33,429 nt of DNA from Solirubrobacterales bacterium (GTDB lineage: Bacteria; Actinomycetota; Thermoleophilia; Solirubrobacterales; 70-9), in the NCBI GenBank assembly GCA_020438445.1, contig JAGQUO010000014.1:1-33429 (forward strand), written 5' to 3'. Every line of letters begins with the position of its first letter. Positions within the stretch are counted from its first letter, which is position 1. Below are positions 7,887 through 14,799 of the stretch, piece after piece. A model generated the notes under the pieces. It ran no database searches, was not told where the DNA came from, and saw only the letters and a list, made by a program, of their open reading frames with translations. The position numbers were made by a program, and so were the translations under genes.

Positions 7887-9242
7887 ATGACACCGGATCG
7901 ACCCGAGACCTCACGTCCCCGCTTCCCGCTCCCGGCCCTCGCCGCCCTGGCCGCCGCGCTCACGGCGCTCGCGTTTCCCGCTCTGGCGGCGGCGGCCCCG
8001 ACCGACTGGACGAAGCTCCGGACCCTCAACATCGCCCACCAGGGCGGCGAGGACGAGGCGCCCTCGAACACGATGTACGCCTACGACCGCGCCCTGCGCC
8101 TCGGCTCCGACATGCTCGAGACCGACATCAACACCTCCGCGGACGGTCAGCTGATCGTCATCCACGACGGGACCGTCGACCGGACTACGAACGGCACCGG
8201 CAGCGTCGGCGACATGACCCTGGACCAGCTCCGGCAACTCGACGCCGGCTATTGGACGGTCCCGGGCAAGGGCACCGACCACTCCGACCGCCCGGCCTCC
8301 GACTACCCGTTCCGCGGCGTCGCGACCGGCGACGTCAAGCCCCCGCCGGGCTCCAAGCCCTCCGACTTCCGGATGACGACCCTGCCGCAGGTGATGGAGA
8401 AGTACCCGCACGTCCCGATCAACATCGAGATCAAGGGCCAGGCCGACGAGACCGACGCCGACTACCTGCACAACGCCGAGGTCCTCGCTGCCTTCCTGAA
8501 CGACCTCGGCCGGACCAAGGGGATCGTCGTCGCCTCCTTCAACGACGCCGCACTGGCCCACTTCCACGAGCTCGCGCCGCAGATCGACATGGCCCCCGCT
8601 ACGGGAGGCGTCGCCGGCTACGTCCTCGCCGACACCCCGCCACCGGAGGGATCGAAGGTCTTCCAGGTCCCGATGACGTTCAGCGGCATCCCGGTCGTGA
8701 CGCCGGAGTTCGTCGACAAGGCGCACGGCGACGGCTACGCCGTCCACCCCTGGACGATCGACGACGAGCCGACCATGAAGTATCTGTTCGGGCTCGGAGT
8801 CGACGGGATCATGTCCGCGCAGCCGATGCGGCTCGAGAAGACGATGTGCAATGAGGACGTCTCGCGGCCGCCCGTTCCCGGGGGCTCGCCCGGAAAGCAC
8901 TGCACGAAGAAGTCATCGGTCGCCTGCGACGTCCGGGGGGCGAACGGCGGATTCGACTTCGACGGCAACGGCGCAACGGTCGCCGTCAAGCGGCGAGACG
9001 ACTTCAACAGCCGCTGTGCCGGGACCGTCGTCCTCGAGACGAAGGCGGGCAGGCGCCTGGCGAAGGGCCGGTTCAACTTCGGCTGGCAACCGCCCTCGGC
9101 GGGAGGCCCCGACCGGCGCGAGGTCGGGTTGGGCCAGACCACGAAGCTCGGGAGGGCGATCGCGAACGGCAGGCCGATCCGGGCGGTCGTTCAGCCCTAC
9201 GACGCCTTCGTCCGCCGGACCGTCTACAGCGACTACCGGTAG
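7887..9242 (+). CDS. Secreted glycerophosphodiester phosphodiesterase
   Basis: Hydrolyses glycerophosphodiesters to glycerol 3-phosphate and an alcohol; the class uses a metal and two histidines. Residues 1-37 are a signal peptide with an Ala/Leu core ending in AAAA. The GDPD barrel follows: AHQGGEDEAPSNT (first catalytic His at 51), ETDINTSADG, VIHDGTVDRTTNGTG (second His), INIEIKG, and late VHPWTIDD with a final GVDGIMSAQP. The catalytic barrel ends near residue 315. A beta-rich extra domain of about 130 residues with three cysteines follows, which I do not recognise. The opening motif reads HQGG rather than the usual HRGG or HRG. Leaderless promoter at 7873. It converges on nfo with a gap of 9 bases. 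Confidence 0.92.
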   Translation: MTPDRPETSRPRFPLPALAALAAALTALAFPALAAAAPTDWTKLRTLNIAHQGGEDEAPSNTMYAYDRALRLGSDMLETDINTSADGQLIVIHDGTVDRTTNGTGSVGDMTLDQLRQLDAGYWTVPGKGTDHSDRPASDYPFRGVATGDVKPPPGSKPSDFRMTTLPQVMEKYPHVPINIEIKGQADETDADYLHNAEVLAAFLNDLGRTKGIVVASFNDAALAHFHELAPQIDMAPATGGVAGYVLADTPPPEGSKVFQVPMTFSGIPVVTPEFVDKAHGDGYAVHPWTIDDEPTMKYLFGLGVDGIMSAQPMRLEKTMCNEDVSRPPVPGGSPGKHCTKKSSVACDVRGANGGFDFDGNGATVAVKRRDDFNSRCAGTVVLETKAGRRLAKGRFNFGWQPPSAGGPDRREVGLGQTTKLGRAIANGRPIRAVVQPYDAFVRRTVYSDYR

Positions 9243-9251
9243 GCGCCCGGC

Positions 9252-10031
9252 TCAGCCCGCCAGCGCAGCCCGGACGAACTCGACATCCGCGCGGAGGGCG
9301 TCGGTTTCGCGCGGAGTCTCGAGGACCGACGGCGCCGCGGCAGCGCGGATCATGTGCCGGAGGACATCGAGGTCGATCGTCCCGGCGCCGATGTTGGCGT
9401 GGCGGTCGGCCCCGGTCCCGGCCGGGTCGCGGGAGTCGTTGACGTGCATCAGGTCGATGCCGCCGGTTATCGCGATCGCACGCTCGACCGCGTCGGAGAG
9501 GTCCTCCCCGGCGGCGTGGGCGTGACAGGTGTCGAAGCAGAACCCGATCTCGACGGCGGTCGTCGCGCCCTGCACCTCCTCCCAGAGCCGGGCGAGCGCG
9601 TCGAAGCGACGGGCGACCGCATTGTCGCCGCCGGCGGTGTTCTCGAGATAGACGGGGACGTCGGACTCGAGCATCTCCAGGGTCCGCGACCAGCGACCGA
9701 CGCCGGCCTCGAGCCCGTCCTCGGCGTGCCCGGGATGAACGACCACGGCGAGGGCGCCGACGTCCGCGGCGGCCTCGCACGTCTGCGACAGGATCTTCCT
9801 CGACCCGTAGCGCACGTTCGGCTTCGGCGAGCAGACGTTGATCAGGTACGGCGCGTGGACGTAGATGCCGACGTCCGAGCTGCGCAGGTCGTCGGCGTCC
9901 TCGCGCTCCGCCGGCTTCTCCCACCCCTGCGGGCTCGAGAGGAACAGCTGGATCACGTCGGCGCCGACCGCCTCCGCCTCGGCGAGCGGATCGATTCCCT
10001 GCACGTGTGCGCCGACCGGCGGCGAGCTCAT
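9252..10031 (-). CDS. nfo: AP endonuclease family 2 / endonuclease IV
   Basis: Zinc-dependent endonuclease that cuts 5' of abasic sites in base-excision repair. The 259-residue protein is a single TIM barrel with the family's metal-binding segments: VHPGH (about 99-103), the ENTAG glutamate, FCFDTCHAHAAG and HVNDSRDPAG followed by DRHANIG, and a late LETP. Length is slightly short of E. coli Nfo (285). ATG 10031 is chosen because homology (GAHV) begins at once and a TATCCT hexamer sits 8 bases upstream. It is divergent from the gene at 10176 across 144 bp. That gap is very GC-rich and shows only the two -10 hexamers. Confidence 0.9.
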   Translation of the reverse strand: MSSPPVGAHVQGIDPLAEAEAVGADVIQLFLSSPQGWEKPAEREDADDLRSSDVGIYVHAPYLINVCSPKPNVRYGSRKILSQTCEAAADVGALAVVVHPGHAEDGLEAGVGRWSRTLEMLESDVPVYLENTAGGDNAVARRFDALARLWEEVQGATTAVEIGFCFDTCHAHAAGEDLSDAVERAIAITGGIDLMHVNDSRDPAGTGADRHANIGAGTIDLDVLRHMIRAAAAPSVLETPRETDALRADVEFVRAALAG

Positions 10032-10039
10032 CGCCGCGG

Positions 10040-10045
10040 AGGATA
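10040..10045 (-). promoter_or_regulatory. -10 element TATCCT of nfo, leaderless
   Basis: On the minus strand TATCCT ends 8 bases before the nfo ATG at 10031. No -35 match is seen. Confidence 0.5.
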
Positions 10046-10161
10046 GGCGCAGCGCGGCTCCGCCCGGGCCCGGCGCGCGGGCGCGCCCGCGATCGCGTCT
10101 CCGTCGGCAACGGCGGCTGCACCGCGGCGCGGGACGAACGGGGCCGGGGAGCCCGCCGCTC

Positions 10162-10167
10162 TACTCT
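10162..10167 (+). promoter_or_regulatory. -10 element TACTCT, leaderless start
   Basis: TACTCT ends 8 bases before the GTG at 10176 and supports that GTG as the start. No -35 match is seen. Confidence 0.5.
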
Positions 10168-10175
10168 CGTAGACC

Positions 10176-10973
10176 GTGCCCTGGACCGAGACAGACTCGC
10201 TCAGCTTCACCGTCCGCTTCGAGGAGGGGGACGAGGAGTGCGCCGAACGGACGCTCGACCGCCTGGAGGAGCTCCGCCTGAAGCTGGAGGAGCGGTTCGA
10301 GCGGGTGCCCGGGGGCGTGACCGCCATCCTCCACCCGAGCTCCGGCTGGCTGGCCGCGGCCCATCCCTTCCTGCCGGCTGCCCGGATCGCCGCAGCTCCG
10401 GCGGGCAGGCGCTATCTGGCGGGATGGGCGACCCGGACCGAGCTCCACACGCTGACCGACTCGGCGCTCGAGCGCCGAGCCGGCGGGCCCGATTCGCTGC
10501 GGGCGCTGCTCGGGACCTCCGAACGCCTCTATGCCCAGCTCGTGATCGCGTCCAACAACCCGAAGATCCCGCCGCCGTGGGGCCCGCGCGCCTTCCGCCG
10601 CTACCTGCGCTGGGCGTGGCTGATCGAGGGCGGCGCGCAGTTCTACGCGGGCCAGTACTCGAGCTTCCGCCCCGCGGTGCTGCGGCGCCTGAACGAGGGC
10701 TCCGCCCCCACGTTCCCGCCGTCGGCACGCGACGCGATCATCCTCGGGGGCTCCGTCTTCGATCTTCTCGACCACGAGGTCGGCCGCCATGCGTGCGACC
10801 TGCTGGTGTCGAGGCTGCCGAAGGCGGGGCCGGTTGCCGCGCTCGAGAACGCATTCGGAGCCCGCCTCCGCGAGATCGAGCCGGTCTGGCGGGATCACGT
10901 CGAGATGATCGCCGCCGGTTCCGCGACGGGATCCTTCGAGCGGCTCGCGGGCCCATCGCCGCTGCGGCCCTAG
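10176..10973 (+). CDS. Gluzincin-like protein lacking the HExxH motif
   Basis: A 265-residue cytoplasmic protein with no signal peptide. The layout resembles peptidase-MA/gluzincin families: a ligand-like beta region (SLSFTVRFEEGD), a helix, a strand followed by a substrate-strand-like segment (AARIAAAP), then a helix and WLIEGGAQFYAG (148-159), which matches the W-x-x-E-G-x-A-x-(F/Y) motif carrying the third zinc ligand (Glu 151). The HExxH that should sit about 25 residues before it is absent: the equivalent helix reads YAQLVIAS (119-126). If the relationship is real this is a pseudo-peptidase. GTG 10176 is supported by the -10 hexamer. Its stop codon overlaps the stop of the convergent gene, sharing CTAG at 10970-10973. 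I cannot name the family. Confidence 0.7.
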   Translation: MPWTETDSLSFTVRFEEGDEECAERTLDRLEELRLKLEERFERVPGGVTAILHPSSGWLAAAHPFLPAARIAAAPAGRRYLAGWATRTELHTLTDSALERRAGGPDSLRALLGTSERLYAQLVIASNNPKIPPPWGPRAFRRYLRWAWLIEGGAQFYAGQYSSFRPAVLRRLNEGSAPTFPPSARDAIILGGSVFDLLDHEVGRHACDLLVSRLPKAGPVAALENAFGARLREIEPVWRDHVEMIAAGSATGSFERLAGPSPLRP

Positions 10974-11479
10974 GCGACCAGCACCCAGATCAGGCCCGCG
11001 AGCGCGCTGAACAGGAGCAGGGCGGCGAGCATCGCCGCGGCGAGCCTGAGAGCGGTCCTGCGGGGATCCACCGTAACCGGCTCGGATGCCGTCAGCCCCT
11101 CGGGGTCCAGCAGCTCACGGGCGGCCTCGGCCCCCGACGCGGGAACCATGATGTCCCGGGGGCCGGCGGCGAGGAAGTCCGGCACGTCGAAGCCGCCGGA
11201 GCGACGGAGGATGCTCGGGATGCCCTCCTCGAGGAGGATGTTCTGCATCAGCTCCGCCTCGGCCTGGTTCTGTGCCACGGCGACCCGAACGGTCTCGCCC
11301 CGTGCCAGTCGCGGCTGGATCTTCCGAGCCCGTTCGACCCGCTCGTCGACGGGGCCGACCTCGCTCGCATCCGCCGGCGCGAGCGGCATCCCGCAGGACC
11401 CGCAGAAGCGCTCGTCTCCCGGTCGCCCCTGCTGGAGGGCTCCGCAGCCGCGGCAGACGAGGGGGTCCTCAGACGACGT
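10970..11479 (-). CDS. Zinc-ribbon / DUF2007-like protein with C-terminal membrane helix
   Basis: The certain part (ATG 11389 to 10970, 139 residues) contains a DUF2007-like domain (VRVAVAQNQAEAELMQNIL, EEGIPSIL, IMVPASGAEAARELL), a fold related to PII/ACT-like signalling domains, and a membrane helix over the last 25 residues. The frame stays open upstream of that ATG and encodes a clean zinc ribbon, CRGCG then FCGSCG, which is very unlikely by chance. No ATG, GTG or TTG precedes it. An ACG at 11479 would give the N-terminus (M)SSEDPLVCRGCG and has GAGGAGGAGG six bases upstream, within the end of mec. I therefore propose 11479 as the start; the conservative alternative is 11389. It overlaps mec by 11 bases, implying coupled translation. 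Function unknown. Confidence 0.65.
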   Translation of the reverse strand, partial: TSSEDPLVCRGCGALQQGRPGDERFCGSCGMPLAPADASEVGPVDERVERARKIQPRLARGETVRVAVAQNQAEAELMQNILLEEGIPSILRRSGGFDVPDFLAAGPRDIMVPASGAEAARELLDPEGLTASEPVTVDPRRTALRLAAAMLAALLLFSALAGLIWVLVA

Positions 11480-11882
11480 CGAGATCCTCCTCCTCGATCT
11501 CGCCGCCCTCGATCCGGAACGCCCGGACCACGGGATCGTCGTAGTCCTCGAGCGAGCAGATCAGCCAGAGGACGCCGGGCCAGTTGGCGGCGAGGTTGAC
11601 GTCGGTCTGCGACGGGTAGGCGGGGCTCTTCGTATGGGAGTGGTAGATCGCGACGAGCTCCTCCCCGTCGGCTTCGATCTGATCCATGATCCGGATCTGG
11701 TCGCTCGGGTGGACCTCATAACGGAGCCAGGTGGCGGCGGCATTGCGGGCACGGTGCACCGAGGTCAGCTCCCCGTCGCCGCCGCCGATCAGCCCGCAGC
11801 ATTCCTCGCCCTGCTCGCCGCGCGGCCGCGCGGCCCGCGAGTGAGCGACGATCTCGTCGATCAGCTCCCGGCGGATTCGCAT
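11469..11882 (-). CDS. mec: JAMM/MPN+ metallopeptidase, Mec-like (CysO-cysteine hydrolase)
   Basis: A 137-residue single-domain zinc peptidase of family M67. The JAMM motif is complete: a glutamate in EECCGL (26/27), HSH at 81-83, then seven residues to Ser 91 and Asp 94 (HSHTKSPAYPSQTD). In mycobacteria the homologue Mec releases cysteine from the thiocarboxylate carrier protein CysO after CysM has attached it. The gene lies 7 bases after cysM on the same strand, the same pairing as in Mycobacterium tuberculosis (mec-cysO-cysM), which supports this role over a generic JAB protein. The carrier gene cysO is absent here. Acts in the cytoplasm. Confidence 0.88.
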   Translation of the reverse strand: MRIRRELIDEIVAHSRAARPRGEQGEECCGLIGGGDGELTSVHRARNAAATWLRYEVHPSDQIRIMDQIEADGEELVAIYHSHTKSPAYPSQTDVNLAANWPGVLWLICSLEDYDDPVVRAFRIEGGEIEEEDLDVV

Positions 11883-11889
11883 CCCGGGG

Positions 11890-12855
11890 TTACCACCAGT
11901 TGGTGGTCTCGAGCCCGTCCAGCTCGTCGACGTCGGTCGTGTAGACGCCCGAGGACAGGTACTTCCAGCCGTCGTCCGGGATCAGGAACACGACGTTGCC
12001 CTCATCGAGCTCGCCGGCGATCCGGTTGGCGACGTAGGCGATCGCACCCGCGCTGACTCCGGCGAAGATCCCCTCCTCGCGAAGCAGCCGCTGCGTCCAG
12101 ACGATCGAGTCGCGGTTGGAGACCATGATCTTCCGGTCGAGGACCGAGAGGTCGATGATCGGCGGGATGAAGCCGTCGTCGAGCGAGCGGAGCCCATCCA
12201 CGAGCTCACCCTGCATCGGCTCCGAAGCGACGATCCTGGTGTTCGGGTCATGCTCCTTCAGCCTGCGCCCGACCCCCATCAGCGTCCCCCCGGTGCCGAG
12301 CCCGCTGACGAATGCGGCGACCTCGTCGAGCTCCTCGAGGATCTCGACCGCGGTGCCGTTGTAGTGGGCGAGCGGGTTGGCCTCGTTGCCGTATTGGTAG
12401 GGCATGTAGTAGGAGGGGTCCGACTCGGCCATCTCGAGCGCGAGCTCGACGGCGCCGTTGGAGCCCTTCGGGCCCTCCGAGTAGACGATCTCGGCGCCGT
12501 ACATGGCCAAGAGCTGCGAGCGCTCGCGGGTCACGTTGTCGGGCATGACCGCCTTCAGCCGGTAGCCCTTGCGGCGGCAGATCATCGCCAGGGCGATCCC
12601 GGTGTTGCCGGACGTCGGCTCGAGGATCGTCTGCCCCGGTGCGATCAGGCCGTCCGTCTCGGCGCGGTCGATCATCGCCTTCGCGACCCTGTCCTTGACG
12701 GAGCCCGTCGGGTTCCGGCCTTCGAGCTTCGCGAACAGCCGCACGTCGGGGTTCGGGGACAGGCGCTGCAGCTCGACCAGCGGAGTGTTCCCGATCGCCT
12801 CGAGAATGCTCTCGAACTGGCCGCCGCAGGGTCGGTTGAGCAGTTCGCCACCCAT
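11890..12855 (-). CDS. cysM: O-phosphoserine sulfhydrylase CysM
   Basis: PLP-dependent cysteine synthase of 321 residues. The PLP lysine is Lys 54 in GSVKDR; the substrate loop PTSGNTG and the phosphate loop GLGTGGT are intact. Several segments match the actinobacterial CysM that uses O-phosphoserine and the sulfur carrier CysO rather than ordinary CysK: IGNTPLVELQRLSP, LEGRNPTGS, ALRNMDEGF-like LRSLDDGF (with the Arg expected to recognise the phosphate, by my recollection of the mycobacterial enzyme), EGIFAGVSAGA, DDGWKYLSSG, and a C-terminal tail ending in tryptophans (NWW), resembling the flexible active-site-capping tail of the mycobacterial enzyme. ATG 12855 is fixed by a TACACT hexamer 9 bases upstream. 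First gene of a cysM-mec-zinc-ribbon operon. Confidence 0.93.
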   Translation of the reverse strand: MGGELLNRPCGGQFESILEAIGNTPLVELQRLSPNPDVRLFAKLEGRNPTGSVKDRVAKAMIDRAETDGLIAPGQTILEPTSGNTGIALAMICRRKGYRLKAVMPDNVTRERSQLLAMYGAEIVYSEGPKGSNGAVELALEMAESDPSYYMPYQYGNEANPLAHYNGTAVEILEELDEVAAFVSGLGTGGTLMGVGRRLKEHDPNTRIVASEPMQGELVDGLRSLDDGFIPPIIDLSVLDRKIMVSNRDSIVWTQRLLREEGIFAGVSAGAIAYVANRIAGELDEGNVVFLIPDDGWKYLSSGVYTTDVDELDGLETTNWW

Positions 12856-12864
12856 ACTTCAGTA

Positions 12865-12870
12865 AGTGTA
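12865..12870 (-). promoter_or_regulatory. -10 element TACACT of cysM, leaderless
   Basis: Minus-strand TACACT ends 9 bases before the cysM ATG. ACTT and AAGT flank a 4-base centre at 12857-12868, a short inverted repeat overlapping the start region. No -35 match. Confidence 0.5.
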
Positions 12871-12962
12871 GTGGAGTGCGGACGCCCGGAAGCGGAAAAC
12901 CCCGGAGCCCGATCCGGATTCACCCCTGAGGCCGGCGACGTCGCCGCGGGACGGATTCGGGA

Positions 12963-12968
12963 TATGGT
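12963..12968 (+). promoter_or_regulatory. Possible -10 element TATGGT ahead of the amino acid importer
   Basis: TATGGT would start a transcript near 12976 and give a leader of about 50 bases ending in the GAGAAAGGGA ribosome site of the binding protein gene. No -35. Weak support. Confidence 0.3.
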
Positions 12969-13027
12969 GGGGGGGCTTCACCGGCATGGGGCAGGTGCGG
13001 CATTCAGTGAGAGAAAGGGAACGACCA

Positions 13028-13900
13028 GTGCAGAGGAAGACGAGAACTTGGTCGCTGCTCGTACTCGCGATCGGGCTGATCGCGGCGTTCGCGGTTGCCG
13101 GTTGTGGAAGCGACGACAGCACCGACAGCAGCGACAGCTCGACCGCCGGCGGCGATCTGAACACGATCACGGCCGGGACGCTCACGGTCGGATCGGACAT
13201 TCCGTACCCGCCGTTCGAGCAGGGCGACCCGCCCGACTACGAAGGCTTCGACATCGACCTGATCAACGCGGTGGCCGACAAGATGGGCCTCGAGACCGAG
13301 ATCAAGGACCTGCCGTTCAACGTCGTCCTGGCGGGCGGCAACGGCCAGTTCGACGTTGCGATCGCCGCGACGACGGTCACGCCGGCGCGGGCGAAGAAGG
13401 TCGACTTCTCCGACCCGTACTTCAACGCATCCCAGGGCCTGCTCGTCCAGCAGGGATCCGACATCCAGTCGGTCGACGACCTGAGCGGGAAGATCGTCGG
13501 TGCGCAGGACGCGACCACGGGCGAGACCTACGCCCAGGACAACACCGATGCGTCGGAGGTCAGGCCCTTCCCGCAGATCGACCAGGCGTACAACGCCCTC
13601 AAGGTCGGGCAGGTCGACGCGGTCATCAACGACCTGCCGTCGGTCAACGATGCAGCAGAGCAGATCAGCGGGCTGGAGGTCGTCGACGACTTCCCGACCG
13701 ACGAGCAGTACGGCATCGTCATCCCGAAGGGCCAGGACGACCTGGTCAGCGCGATCAACTCCGCCCTCCAGGAGGTCAAGGACGACGGCACGCTCGCGGA
13801 CCTGTACCAGGAGTGGTTCAAGACCGACCCGCCCGAGGATCTCCTCCAGAGCGGCCCCGCCGCAGTACTGGAAGGGGACTCGACGACGTCGGGCGGCTGA
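13028..13900 (+). CDS. Polar amino acid ABC transporter substrate-binding lipoprotein
   Basis: Extracellular receptor of an ABC importer, solute-binding family 3, 290 residues. GTG 13028 is preceded seven bases upstream by AAAGGGA and starts a lipoprotein signal: basic QRKTR, hydrophobic core, lipobox VAGC, then a Ser/Asp/Thr-rich linker. The mature part has the family pattern: [52 protein letters not shown], then GKIVGAQ. The Arg in TPARAKK and the Asp in the late AVINDLP segment are at positions that normally bind the amino acid's carboxylate and amino groups. The substrate is unknown; divergence from cysM makes cystine or another sulfur amino acid one possibility, an inference only. Followed by a terminator and then the permease. 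Confidence 0.92.
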   Translation: MQRKTRTWSLLVLAIGLIAAFAVAGCGSDDSTDSSDSSTAGGDLNTITAGTLTVGSDIPYPPFEQGDPPDYEGFDIDLINAVADKMGLETEIKDLPFNVVLAGGNGQFDVAIAATTVTPARAKKVDFSDPYFNASQGLLVQQGSDIQSVDDLSGKIVGAQDATTGETYAQDNTDASEVRPFPQIDQAYNALKVGQVDAVINDLPSVNDAAEQISGLEVVDDFPTDEQYGIVIPKGQDDLVSAINSALQEVKDDGTLADLYQEWFKTDPPEDLLQSGPAAVLEGDSTTSGG

Positions 13901-13925
13901 GCCATCCGGCGGACAGAACGACTGC

Positions 13926-13953
13926 GAGAGGGCGCCCGTTCGGGCGCCCTCTC
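13926..13953 (+). terminator. Strong hairpin between binding protein and permease genes
   Basis: GAGAGGGCGCCC and GGGCGCCCTCTC form a perfect 12-bp stem around a GTTC loop, starting 25 bases after the binding-protein stop and followed by a short TCGTT. It is the best terminator-like structure in the window. Partial read-through would make the binding protein more abundant than the membrane parts, a common arrangement for importers. Confidence 0.75.
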
Positions 13954-13985
13954 TCGTTAGAAGGACCGAACGCTTCCCAGGACCA

Positions 13986-13991
13986 CTAGGG
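13986..13991 (+). promoter_or_regulatory. Possible internal -10 element TAGGGT for permease and ATPase
   Basis: TAGGGT lies after the terminator and about 46 bases before the permease start, leaving a short leader with GAGGAGG at 14007-14013. No -35 match. Confidence 0.35.
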
Positions 13992-14017
13992 TTTTCCGCG
14001 GGCAGCGAGGAGGCGAC

Positions 14018-14044
14018 ATGGAGCAGCGATCGTGCAGCAGATAA
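14018..14044 (+). other. Eight-codon ORF overlapping the permease start
   Basis: ATG 14018 has GAGGAGG four bases ahead and encodes MEQRSCSR then TAA, in a different frame from the permease whose GTG begins at 14032. The ribosome site is placed for this ATG, not for the GTG (18 bases away). Either it is a translated leader that feeds the permease by reinitiation, or a single missing base has broken the permease N-terminus: one extra base would give MEQ-x-IVQQ continuous with the permease. Confidence 0.4.
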
Positions 14045-14799
14045 TCGATCAGTTCTTCGACTTCGGGATCATGTTCGATCCCGACAACTTCGACAAGGTG
14101 ATGGCGGGGTTCTGGTTCACGATCAAGCTCGCGATCATCGCCGGGATCCTCTCGCTGATCTGGGGATTGGTCCTCGCGGTCCTCCGGCAGACCCCGGGAA
14201 AGCTCGGCCGGATCGTCCGCTGGCCGACGATCGCCTACATCGACGTCTTCCGCGGGATTCCGGCCCTGCTCGTCATCCTGATCGTGTCGACCGCCCTCGG
14301 AGCCCTGTCCCAGCCCGACCTCGAGACCGGCGCCGGCGCCCTGCTGCCGCGCTGGATCGGGGTCCCCGACTGGTTCGGGCAGCCGGCGCCCTTCTGGTAC
14401 GGGGTGATCGCGATCACGATCACCTACGGCGCCTACATGGCGGAGGTCTACCGGGCCGGGATCGAAGCCGTGCCGAGCGGCCAGATGGAGGCCGCCCGCT
14501 CGCTCGGCATGAGCCATCGCCAGGCGATGCGGCGGGTGATCATCCCGCAGGCGATCCGCAAGGTGATCCCGCCGCTCCTGAACGACTTCATCGCGCTGAT
14601 GAAGGACACGACGCTCGTCAGCTTCATCGGGCTCATCGAGGTCGTCCAGGCGGGCTACGACATCGCCTCCGAGACGTTCAGCAGCTCCGCGCTGACCCTG
14701 GGCGCGTTCCTGTTCGTGCTCGTGACGATCCCGCTCGCCAGGCTCGTCGACTACATGATCGGCAGACAGCAGGCCCGCTATCAGAGGGGGCTCGCATGA
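14032..14799 (+). CDS. Polar amino acid ABC transporter permease (HisM/GlnP type)
   Basis: Inner-membrane channel subunit of 255 residues. It carries the family N-terminal segment ([20 protein letters not shown]), the [10 protein letters not shown] motif, and the cytoplasmic EAA loop [14 protein letters not shown] followed by RRVIIPQA, which docks on the ATPase. About five membrane helices. There is only one permease gene, so the channel is presumably a homodimer. GTG 14032 is the only usable start in this frame near the homology limit, but its ribosome site is badly placed. The stop overlaps the ATPase start (ATGA), so those two are coupled. Confidence 0.9.
   Translation: MQQIIDQFFDFGIMFDPDNFDKVMAGFWFTIKLAIIAGILSLIWGLVLAVLRQTPGKLGRIVRWPTIAYIDVFRGIPALLVILIVSTALGALSQPDLETGAGALLPRWIGVPDWFGQPAPFWYGVIAITITYGAYMAEVYRAGIEAVPSGQMEAARSLGMSHRQAMRRVIIPQAIRKVIPPLLNDFIALMKDTTLVSFIGLIEVVQAGYDIASETFSSSALTLGAFLFVLVTIPLARLVDYMIGRQQARYQRGLA

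Noticed and set aside
11469-11485. RF2-like programmed +1 frameshift fusing mec to the zinc ribbon
   Set aside because: The stop context GTC-TGA-G gives a poor P-site slip and the purine-rich stretch is too far from the stop; an ACG start explains the layout more simply. Kept only as an alternative.
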